In this document: piece by piece, positions 11,044 through 20,250 of the stretch
How the letters are laid out: every line of letters starts with the position of its first letter
Numbering within the stretch: the stretch's first letter is position 1
Assembly: GCA_022495005.1 (NCBI GenBank)
Contig: JAGYXB010001010.1
Span: 186,001 to 250,000 of the forward strand
Source of the DNA: Rhyacophila brunnea
Lineage: Eukaryota; Arthropoda; Insecta; Trichoptera; Rhyacophilidae
Reading direction: 5' to 3'
Length of the DNA: 64,000 nt
Translations under genes and position numbers: made by a program
Notes under the pieces: generated by a model
What the model saw: only the letters and a program-made list of their open reading frames with translations
Told to the model about the DNA's origin: nothing
The model's database searches: none

Positions 11044-12060
11044 TATACAATATATTATATACTGTTATTACATTCAAAATAAGATTAATGATTACAAAAA
11101 AATACATATTATTGATACATACCGGGTTGTTGTAGATCATTATATTTTGTTGTGTTTTAAGAGTATAAGTTTACACTTATACTTATGGACAAGTGACATT
11201 CATTTCAGTTAAAAGTTAGTCTAATAGACTTAGTTAATTAATTTTTATTTTTACAGACTATCTGCGACATATACTTACGGTGCCACTGAAGCGTTCTTAA
11301 ATTTAGAGTGTTTTTTCGTACTTATCGTAAAATGACCAAAAATGGAGTAACGCTTATAAATATGCCCATATAGAATTCATACTTGTATCCAATAATTGGT
11401 GACATTTAATGTTTCAAAGAGAATGTAATCTCAGAAACATTTGGATACACAAAAACGCTTTGACGTTTGGCTAACCTATAAACGTCTCAAGATTAAGTGA
11501 TATTTTTTTTAATTTTGACTTCTTAAATTATTATCATACAACCTTCGTTTTCGACCATCATAAAGCGGACATTGCAAATCAATGTGAATTATAATATCGT
11601 CATTGTCGCTTCTGCATTGACATTTAGGATCATTTATTATACCTAAGCGAGCTAAGGATACTGCAAGATTATCTGCAGCGATTAATCATTTATTGTTACA
11701 ATGTTATTAAGCCTACATAAAGTGGAACACATCAGAAATATAAATTGCTAAAAAAGGCACAGATATTTCTTCTAATTGATCTAGGTATGTTCAATAATAC
11801 ACTCATCAGCATGTACGATCCATAGTCTAGTAGAGTGCCTGTCATTGAAGATTATATAACTATTATTATGATACCCAAGAACCTAAGTAAAAAATGTCCA
11901 AAATCTGACATATTATGCACTTTTAGCTATAAACTCCTGATATATAATTCCGTATTATACTTTAAAAATTGCAAATACGCTGAAACTATATCAATATATG
12001 ATGACTTGAATAAGATACCTGTTCTTATGTAAGTACAAAAAAAAATGTATACAACTAAAT
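11044..12060. other. AT-rich stretch, nothing recognised
   Basis: Two open frames of 65-75 codons (10985-11212, 11835-12032) have lysine/isoleucine/tyrosine-rich compositions typical of random AT-rich DNA. No motif was seen. Confidence 0.45.
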
Positions 12061-12065
12061 TTAAT

Positions 12066-12327
12066 AAACTAGTTATTTTATTCAATGAATAATTCACAAG
12101 ATTTAATTATGTAACGTTATTTTATTGAACATACATAATTTGAAAACACTTTTGAGAGATATTTAACCTTTGTCGCAATTAGATAAGACAAGTATATCAT
12201 AGCGGTCCGTGCAAATGGGCGCGAATTTTGAGGGGCGTATCTTCCAATCCTGCTGGGTGTCATATAAAAAAAAGTGTTTTCTAGTTGTTAGTATTTTCAA
12301 AATTATGTATATTAAAAAAACTAAATA
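12066..12327. mobile_element. Element with inverted ends around a tRNA-like segment, copy 1
   Basis: The left end (AACTAGTTATTTTATTCAA, GAATAATTCACAAGATT, GAACATACATAATT, TGAAAACACTT) is the complement of the tail of the related copy at 36187-36268. The right side carries GTCGCAATTAGATAAGAC and a tRNA-like segment (about 12189-12262, ending CCAATCCTGCTGGGTGTCAT). It ends with a shorter version of the tail (AAGTGTTTTCTAG, TTTTCAAAATTATGTATATT). Related copies are at 17683-17860 and about 35895-36270, with a solo terminus at 13283-13320. Confidence 0.55.
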
Positions 12328-12363
12328 CTGAGCGAGCGAACAAAATAATGTTAGTACTTCCGC

Positions 12364-12666
12364 ATGACATATGAACGTAGTATATTATATTATAAAGATA
12401 CTTTCGTAAGCTTAAATATAACATCTAGATTAAGCTACCAGGTATATTTTATTTTGTATTTAACCAATGAATTATTTGAAGAAGATTCAAGACGCCTGTC
12501 TAGTATCGATGACGTAGCCATTGCGAAAAGACACCCCAGGGAGGCAGGATCGTCTCGATTCAGAACCATGAAGGGATGTCTGAGATCGTGTTTCGATACA
12601 AGACCACCATTCCAGCAGGATGATTGTCCCTTTGTTGAATTAACATTTTTATTTGGAATCATTTGA
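12364..12666 (+). other. Unrecognised 100-codon open frame
   Basis: Codons 36-100 look less like random AT-rich translation than most frames here (for example EEDSRRLSSIDDVAIAKRHP and CLRSCFDTRPPFQQDD), and the DNA at 12490-12740 is GC-elevated. I recognise no family. The first third is AT-rich and probably not coding. It could be a fragment of a transposon gene or chance. Confidence 0.2.
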
Positions 12667-13760
12667 AGGTGCTTTAGTCTGCCACTTTTCGGTGTAACGA
12701 CAAATCTCGATATCGCCCTCAGGGAGGCATTGTTTTTTGAATGTTGGAACCACTTTTTTGAGAAACAGTCAAATCTACAATAATTTATAACTTACTTACT
12801 TCGATTAGAGGTAATTTAATAGTATTAATTTTATTGAAATTCTATGATTAGATAATATTAAAAAAAACAAAAAAACATAATATAATATTATAATTAATTA
12901 TTATCTTTAAAAATGTTGGTATGTGTAATAATTATTATTAAACGTAAAATCTTGAAATACAATTAGTTATTTATTATAATTTGTTACATTTTCTAAAAAT
13001 TTCAGAAGCACCACAAATATACTGACGTAATATTTATTCAAAACTATGAGACAATAGCAATCTCCATTATAAGTATATTAAGTATATAGTTCACAAATTC
13101 ATATTTGAGAAACATTAAATTTAATAGATTCAGTATTCATACGCATTGTGAGAAAGCCTTTAATGGAATTGTTTATTTTTATTCATCTACACTATTAAAT
13201 TTAACTTATTTCTTTGTATTATTTTTATTTTGTATTAGAGAACGCTTTGAAGTACTTAATAGTTTTCAATAAAATATTTTTTTATTCAATGAACAATTCA
13301 CAAGATTTGAGAATGTAACATATTAATAATTTTCAATATTCAACCATAAATTTAATAATAAGCAAAATAATAATTCGCATGAATTTTAATGTAATAACCA
13401 CGGATATCTAATTTGAAACGAAAAATTTTAATGTATTGAACATTTTGGTTCATTGTACTAATTTCATGGTATAAAAAGATATTTTTTTTTTCTTATCATA
13501 AAATTCATATGACGAGAACGGATAGACTATTGTGATAATTTATTTATATATTTAAGAAACAAAACATTGTGGACATAACAAATCAAAATTCAGGACGTTC
13601 ACAACATGAGATTTACATTATCACAAGTACTCTCACAAGAGAGAAGAAAAAAATAATGAAAATATTAAAAAAAATAGCTTTGTAAAATAAAATAAAGTTT
13701 CAATAACAAAATGCAAAGTACATAATTGAAAATGTATATGTATTTAGGGAGCACATTTAT
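12667..13760. other. AT-rich stretch with a solo element terminus at 13283-13320
   Basis: ATTCAATGAACAATTCACAAGATT at 13286 and following matches the terminus at 12081 almost exactly. No other structure was seen. Confidence 0.5.
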
Positions 13761-13764
13761 TAGT

Positions 13765-14240
13765 CTTGCACCCCTCGCTAATAGTGCCTGATAGGCTTGA
13801 CTCGAGGAAACAGTTCTGACCCAGAATAATTATGTCATGGCGACTACGTAGATATTTGACAGGCGAATATAAATTTAAATTCTGTAGGACGCCAGGGCCC
13901 TCATGTTGTAACTTGCGAGTTGAAGTTGCCCGTTCGACATGACGTCATATGACATCATTGTGACGTACTACCGAAGTGATAATAGCATTCGAGATATTAA
14001 CGCTACTCAAATACCGGCGTTATCCATTGTCCCCATACACAAATAGGTGTTTTAGCATAATAATATCTATGGTGAGCCGTGTGCGTTGGGCGGCTTGCCT
14101 TGAGCGTGTGTTGGCTTACGTCACAATTATGTCATGTCGTCGGGTGGCTTCTTGTGATAGCAGGCAAAAAATGTTTCAAGAGCAGAAGTGACATACGTGA
14201 AAAGTGAGCATGTCTTGTAGAAAGGCAGTCGGAAAGTAAT
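13765..14240. other. GC-elevated block with a cluster of CRE-like words
   Basis: TGACGTCA occurs at 13940-13947 and is closely followed by TGACATCA (13950-13957) and TGACGTAC (13961-13968). TTACGTCA lies at 14116-14123. TGACGTCA is the palindromic CREB/ATF site in animals. A 71-codon open frame (13976-14191) has no recognised motif. Whether this is an enhancer, a promoter or an old transposon is not visible. Confidence 0.25.
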
Positions 14241-15556
14241 CGTTTGACGAATTATTAAAAAGAAAATAGTTATATGTCTTAAAATAAAGACATCAAAGAA
14301 ATATCTTCTGGGCGCGCTCTAAAATAAGCTTGTAGGAAACTTCATAATGACTGCAGATAATAGACCCATACTCAGCGGTATTATAACGGTTTACTTACAT
14401 AATATATATTTTCTACAAAATTTGTAGATTGTTTAGACTTATAATCCCAAACTTTTCAACCACTTTATAGTATTATACTTAATGATAATTGCATTAATTT
14501 GATTTATTTAAAATTCAATATAATGTAAGTTTTTGATTCTGCTCTCCTGTTTTCTGACGTTTTCGACACTGTCCATCTTTCTACAAACTACCGTCAACAT
14601 TTTATAGACTCTTAGTACTACACGTCTCTTAATTCTTAGAATCTGGTAAGTTTATATGACTGAAGAAGGAACGAGGGTAAAAGAGGGTGGTCCGTGGGAG
14701 CGCTGGGGGATATTTTGTGCCATCTTAGCCCCCTGTTCACGGAGGCAGACCGTCAAAATAATGAATCGGCCAGGGCCTTAGCGAGCTCCGTGACGAGACT
14801 CACAATGTCCCGTATTACCCCAGTCTCCCCATGTTAGGTTGACCTTTTGTAAACTGCACTCACTATAGGGATCGCAGAAAAAATCTTTTTTGTATGATTA
14901 TCGTACATTACTGTGTAAGTACCTACCTTTTCCATCGATGTTTTTAAAAGAGAGGGTTTTTAATTGGCATTAAAAAGTTTATACTGTGAATTAATTTAAG
15001 TACAATTATCTACTCTAATAGATATATATCGAGGGCATACTGACAGAAAACATAAACTCATTAAAACAAGTTCTGAGATAATCGCAAAAAGGACAAGGAA
15101 AGCGTTCTCCCACGTAGATTTTTTTATGATTTAAAAACATTTTTTCTACATTATAAAGACTAACCTTTATGGCAAGTACAATATACAACATGTTACAAGT
15201 CCTGTATTTTGTATACGCAGAACGCATTAGGTCATTATCATGCTTTCTATCAGAATAAAAAAATAACAATATGATTTAATAATGTTTCTATTTTCTCACT
15301 ACTGTATCCTATGCCTAAGTGCGTTTTACTAGGACGTAGAGCGTAAAATTGTATACTATAATTTGTAATGTTATAATACAATGGCGATACCCGACAGGCC
15401 ACAAATTTATATGAAAAAATCAAATCTTAGGAACATATCATTTTTTTCTGACCATATCCGATTCTAATAAGATCATATTATATTATTAAATGGATGTCAG
15501 CCACTTGCTCAACCTATTAGGTCCTTACCCTGACACACACAAATTGAAAAATAATA
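14241..15556. other. No recognised gene; GC-elevated patch at about 14690-14870
   Basis: The patch has GGTGGTCCGTGGGAGCGCTG and GGAGGCAGACCGTC but no extended open frame. The rest is AT-rich, and the 84-codon minus frame at 15015-15269 has no motif. Confidence 0.35.
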
Positions 15557-15635
15557 TGTGCACTTGCCAGACCCAGGATTTGCATCTGGGACTCACGACA
15601 CCATATTCCAACACGTAAGCCGCGCGACCATCGTG
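15557..15635 (-). repeat. tRNA-like sequence (possible SINE head)
   Basis: On the minus strand GGTCGCGCGGCTTACGTG resembles a D-arm region and GCAAATCCTGGGTCTGG resembles a degenerate B box with T-arm pairing. The order and spacing (about 50 bases) fit a decayed tRNA-derived promoter. No acceptor stem closes, and only one copy of this subtype was seen. Confidence 0.3.
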
Positions 15636-16051
15636 GGTGTTATTAGAAATATACTAAAAGTAGGGAATCATAAAGACTTGTATATCGTGGTAAGTGTTGG
15701 TAGTATATGTAGCGATTTTCGTTCGAAGCGGTCTACATTTTATGTTTATTTTGATAATCCACAATATATGTAATAAATATAAATTCAAGACCGATTTTGT
15801 ACCGATGGACATTCCCAATTGATAATACAACTTCACAGGATAATATATTTATATATTCATCAAATATTTTTATAAATACGTTATTCCGTAAAGGTTTTTT
15901 ACTAACTGAGAATGTTCGTTAGGACGAAACTGGTATTTAATTTATATTGATATATGGAATATGTAGAATATCATACCTATATTTATTTATATTATAAACT
16001 AATTAGCAAATATTTTAGAAAATTACTTGATATTTCTAATAAACTCAAGCA
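15636..16051. other. AT-rich spacer
   Basis: No structure was seen apart from two overlapping short open frames of no evident meaning. Confidence 0.4.
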
Positions 16052-16221
16052 GGCGGCTCTCGTGGTGCAGTGAATAAGGCGCAGGTCTTCCAGCCGAGAG
16101 TTCTGGGTTCGATCCCCGGTGAGGACACAATATATGTGTTTTTCTCAAATCATGGGTGTTTGTGATTGTTCAAAATTACTGACAACTCCCTTATACGAAA
16201 AAGCAAGGACATGGTTATTAC
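16052..16221 (+). mobile_element. tRNA-derived SINE, family 1, copy with hAT insertion in its tail
   Basis: GGCGGCTCTCGTGGTGCAGT and AATAAGGCGC form the A-box side, and GGGTTCGATCCCCGGTGAGG is a near-perfect B box with T-arm. The body (TTTTCTCAAA, GGGTGTTTGTGATTGTTC, AATTACTGACAAC, ACGAAAAAGCAAGGACATGG) matches 24281-24460 and, in reverse, 37791-37918. In the other full copy the body continues past GGTTATTA, whereas here it stops at the left target duplication of the element at 16222. Confidence 0.85.
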
Positions 16222-16880
16222 TATTGAATCCAATCCCGAGCCAAAATCTTGATCCCAGGATTTCGGGATTACGATTTGACGATCCCGGAATCCCGGGATT
16301 GGCGTTTCTTTCAATAATTAATATAAAATTTCTATATATACAAATAACGTTGATAAAATCGGTCAAAAATAAATTTAGTATAATTTACACTATTTAAAAC
16401 ATTTATTGTTAATATTGTGTACGTTCAATCTTGAAAATACATAGGTTTAATGAAGTAAATAATATTGTAATATGTATAAATAATAATGTGAAAGTAAAAC
16501 AGTTTTATTTATATATGAAAAGATAACAAATACAAACAAGTTCAATTAAAATAAAATTGACAAATGCATTAAAAAACATGGTAGAATCACTTTGTTAAGA
16601 GTGCGAAGCATTGTTTTTTCCAATCTTTCTCATTTTTATTAATTCATGTGAAAAAATAAAATGAATTGGCAACACATGGGTAATAAATCAAACTTTATTC
16701 AAACTCAGTTTATTTCTAATGTATTTGTATATTATTAAAAGTATTTTTCCTGTTATATTTTCGTTTTTTATTTTATTTTCCATAAAAATTGATAAAAAAA
16801 ACTCCCGAAAGTTTCGGGATTATGTTTACTAATCCCCGGATTCATAGTTATCGAAAACAGTTCCGGGATTGAAATCCTTA
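16222..16880. mobile_element. Nonautonomous hAT-like element (ATCCCGG type)
   Basis: The 8-base duplication GTTATTAC lies at 16214-16221 and 16881-16888. The ends read TATTGAATCCAATCCCG (left) and, on the complement, TAAGGATTTCAATCCCGG (right). Copies of the word ATCCCGG or ATCCCGAA recur just inside both ends. The 8-base duplication and the TA-start termini fit hAT superfamily elements. It has no transposase frame and is only 659 bp. The right terminus is close to that of the element at 56441. Confidence 0.75.
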
Positions 16881-16946
16881 GTTATTACTTATTCAAAAAA
16901 AACTCAATCATTAATTTCGGTACTTCAATACTTATTCTTTATAATA

Positions 16947-17180
16947 TTATGTATGTAGTGGATACGAAATGTTACTCATTTCACAAAAGTAGTCAAATAC
17001 GTTGATATCGAACTTAGTTACATTATTTCTACCAGGCTCGCGTAGATTAATGAGGGTAACACTAAGACCTTGTCGACGCAAACAAGTAGTGAACCGATAA
17101 ATTTCCACATCGACGTCCCGCGTCGCGACGCCGATGGGACGTTGAGGCTTCATTAAAACGCGGTTAACCGCATCGCGGTG
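16947..17180 (-). pseudogene. Possible heparanase-like (GH79) C-terminal fragment
   Basis: The frame is open from 17180 to 16947. It reads AVNRVLMKPQ, then DVDVEIYRFTTCLRR, LSVTLINLRE and NNVTKFDI. The order VLM, a short linker, an IYRFTT strand, VTLINL and NVTKF follows the pattern I remember for the C-terminal beta-sandwich segment of animal heparanases, with about the right spacing. No search supports this. A TGA sits immediately upstream (17181-17183) with no AG acceptor between it and the similar part, and the similarity ends near 17001. This points to an isolated pseudogene fragment. The DNA is GC-richer than its neighbours and has a strong hairpin at 17113-17142. Confidence 0.3.
17113..17142. 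repeat. GC-rich hairpin
   Basis: ACGTCCC (17113-17119) pairs with GGGACGT (17136-17142), and the perfect palindrome GCGTCGCGACGC lies between them. It falls inside the possible heparanase-like fragment, so it may just reflect codon content. Confidence 0.6.
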
Positions 17181-17183
17181 TCA

Positions 17184-17682
17184 AGTGACTCTGCTAACTT
17201 TCCTTCAGAACGGTGTTAAAGTGCTAAGTTTGCTCATGCAAACGCTCCGACATGGTGCTGAGATTTTTCAAGTGATAATCTTGAAACTTTCCATGTCGCC
17301 AGAGCTTAAGTAACAAAAATAATTAACCATTTCAGACAGTGTATTATAGACATAAAAGTGCCTTTCCATAAAGATTTTATAACACGTGGTAATTAAAACA
17401 TGGCGTTTTTTAAGTTTTCCATTAAGTGTTTTTATTGTTTATGAAGGATAACTTGAATTTAGTTCATTCACAAATAAGTAATAATAATTTAAGCTCTCAT
17501 TTTTCTTATTTAGAAGAAAAATAAATTAAAAACACCTCAGATATATTATGTTTACCTCGAGAAAATATCTTTTAAAAAAAATTTAATTAAAGGAAATTGA
17601 TACTTTGATTTCATTACATAAAATCCGACTGCCAAAATTAACAGTGCTTCATAAATGTAAAACCAACTACCTAGTTAATTTC
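17184..17682. other. Nothing recognised
   Basis: Modest GC elevation to about 17320, then AT-rich. No continuation of the heparanase-like reading was found upstream of the TGA in any frame. Confidence 0.4.
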
Positions 17683-17860
17683 GTCGTAATTAGATAAGAC
17701 GCACATGGCTCAATTGGTAAGGCACATTGTCGTAAATTCGCTAAGCGCCGTATTTTTTTCAAAAGATTTTTTCTAAGGTATACTCTTCTAAAGTATAAAA
17801 TATCTCTTCTTCTCTCTTGTCTCTTGTGAATTACTGGTTGAATAAAAAAAATAGTTTATT
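17683..17860 (+). mobile_element. tRNA-like element, family 2, copy
   Basis: GTCGTAATTAGATAAGAC matches the leader at 12172. It is followed by CACATGGCTCAATTGGTAAG, a good A box, but the B box is degenerate (GCTAAGCGCCG). The end CTTGTGAATTACTGGTTGAATAAAAAAAATAGTT agrees with the tail at 36237-36268. No left inverted terminus is visible here. Confidence 0.55.
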
Positions 17861-18560
17861 TCTCATATAGGTTGGATTCCTTCGGTCAAAAATATGGGCA
17901 GTGAGTCTCAAATTTTTTATTGGATTAATCCTTGAAATACTTTTTTTTTTAATGGTACGAATATTGACACTCGGATACAAACTAATGCACAATGTTAGTG
18001 CCACAAGAGGAAAATTAATCATAAATTTGTAGCAAAATATACTCTGTTATCCATAAGCAACTCATGACCTCCGCACTTGTACTATCACTGCGAGTAGAAT
18101 TAGTAAAAACTAATAAAACGTTGAATATTTCCACGTACCTACCTATATAATATTTCAACATTTTTCAAAATCAATATTATTTTGAGTTTGCTATTTTTTC
18201 GGAATCTTTTGTAAACACTTTTTGAATCCTTTGATCCTGAAATTTTGAATTCTAACGGAACCCTAAAAATCCGCAAAACCTCAGTTTCAGTACTTTTGTT
18301 AATAACTCATTAACATAAATGATTCATTTTGTAAGATTATAGTTTGTCTCTTATTACGTATACGTTTTTTTAACTGATAACAGTAGTGATAATAATTGTT
18401 GTGTTTTATTTAATTTTAAAATAGTTTATTTGTATTTAATCTAAAAAATGTTTGCATTGACATTGTTGTAAGTGAAACTCGCATATCTTTCAATACACGT
18501 GTATATATCAGGACAGCAGAACATTGAGCTTACAGTTAATGCCATCGTAGTTTAACATAA
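17861..18560. other. AT-rich stretch, nothing recognised
   Basis: Contains one 63-codon minus frame without motifs. No repeat partner was found. Confidence 0.45.
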
Positions 18561-18564
18561 AATT

Positions 18565-18870
18565 CGAGCAGACCATCAATCTTCATCTGAGATCCCTCCC
18601 AGGGCTCAGTTCCCGCCGAACGCAACTACCAGGCGTACAGCGGACTTCAGTCGGTAGCATATTTCTTGTTACATCGCGTAACGTGGAAAGCGCGGTACGT
18701 GCCTGGCGACTTTTGCCTCTTACCTCCTCCTAACTTATTCTGCCACCCTGGTGCCAAGGGGAACTGCAGTCTGATGCTGATGCACGCTAGGTAATGATGT
18801 AAGCTGGTGGCAGTGCCTTTGAGATGCATACTGACATTTGAAACATAATATTGCGAATGCAATAAATACA
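18565..18870. other. GC-elevated island with a motif shared by two other islands
   Basis: TACCTCCTCC (18721-18730) followed ten bases later by TGCCACCCTGGTGCCAAGGG parallels 27417-27455 and 45832-45866. Upstream are CTTCAGTCGG, which resembles an arthropod initiator, and CGGTACGT, which resembles a splice donor. The minus frame of 74 codons has no known motif. It could be a promoter, an unrecognised exon or an old repeat. Confidence 0.3.
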
Positions 18871-19680
18871 TTTGAATCTACGCGACATTTCAAAACCATT
18901 ATAATATAAATATATTATATTAGATTGTAATCACTATAAAAAACTTACACTGCAGCATGTTTAAATAGTAAATAGTGATTGTTTAAAAAACTAGATAACG
19001 TTAACAAATTAAAACTATTGATGATAAAGTTTTTTTTAAATCAAAGCTAGATTTTATCTATATTATGTAACACTATAAAATGAAGAATAAAAATTAGTTA
19101 GATGTCTGTATATTATTGTAAATTTGATAATTAATAATTAGTTAGGTCACGATGGCTAAGATGTTAGAGCAGACATCTTTTATGCCATGGGTCACCAGGT
19201 TGTTTTTACAAATCGTCTAGTGCAGGAATATGAATGCACTGAGTGAATGTGTAATAACCATTTAACGTAAAAAAATAAATTTTCTTTAAATTATTATTTT
19301 AAATTTAATACTGAATATTATTATTTTAAATAATAAATACAAAAAAACATGTTTAAGTTACTCTGTGGATACAGTATTAAATATAATTTATTTTATTCTA
19401 CGAAAATTATCATTCATCATTAAAACTCATTTGGTGCTAACACCACGACTGGCGCGTTTGGTGTCGTTGGCCATTATGTATAATTAACGTGTTATTTAAA
19501 TGTGGTATAAAAAAAATAAAAACATATTTTGATGTGTTTTAATGTAACAGTTTAAATTTTGTTTAGCAAATCATTTGCATCTGCATTTGAAAAGGAGTAA
19601 TATTTTTCACCTATTATCACAACACACTGTATCTTTACTCTGGATAAAAGACAAGTTAAAAAAAACAACACTTATTTTTA
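18871..19680. other. AT-rich stretch with a weak tRNA-like word at 19148-19215
   Basis: GATGGCTAAGATGTTAGAGC resembles an A box, but the T-arm side is poor (CATGGGTCACCAGG). The rest is AT-rich and featureless. Confidence 0.3.
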
Positions 19681-19741
19681 CCAGTTGCCGTATCGAACCC
19701 GCGATCGAAAATATCAGAGATTGAAACTCTACTAATACGGC
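19681..19741 (-). repeat. Shortened tRNA-like sequence with a closed acceptor stem
   Basis: On the minus strand GTTGCCG at the start pairs perfectly with CGGCAAC at the end. GCGGGTTCGATA gives a B box and a T-rich terminator follows. The length between the stem ends is 61 bases, about ten short of a normal tRNA, and the D and anticodon arms do not fold cleanly. It is more likely a decayed SINE head than a working tRNA. Confidence 0.4.
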
Positions 19742-20250
19742 AACCGTCACCTAAGTAATATGAACAATTAAATTTACGATATAATAAAATGTATCGGACA
19801 TCGAAATGGATATTCATTTTTTTTCTACAAGCTATTACAGAAATATGTAAAATCGAGCCTCCAGATATTTAACTTTGATTCAAACCACACATTGAAAATT
19901 AACATCGTTTTTGTTAAGAGCTTGAAAACCCGGTTATAAGACTTCAGAAATGAGCGCTCTACTAACTACTATCCTGTGAGCTTAAAATATATAAAATAAG
20001 ATATTGATTTAAGCGAAGCTTCAAGTTCAAAAGTAACAGGGTGTCAGAATCGTTTTTCGTTTATATGTAACATTTGGTTCCATCGGGATCACAGCCTATC
20101 AGGGTTGCAGGCGCACACACAATGCTAGCCATTACAAACGCTCTGTGCTCGGTATTTCAAACAGGCATTACGCCCGCTGAGAGGAAAAACGAAAAGCTCG
20201 CTATCGCTGGAGCTTTTCTTGTGTGATTTATTTCGAGCAAAAATTTTCCT
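19742..20250. other. No gene; hairpin at about 20190-20218
   Basis: AAAAGCTC and GAGCTTTT flank a short loop. GC rises at 20080-20220 without an open frame. Confidence 0.35.
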
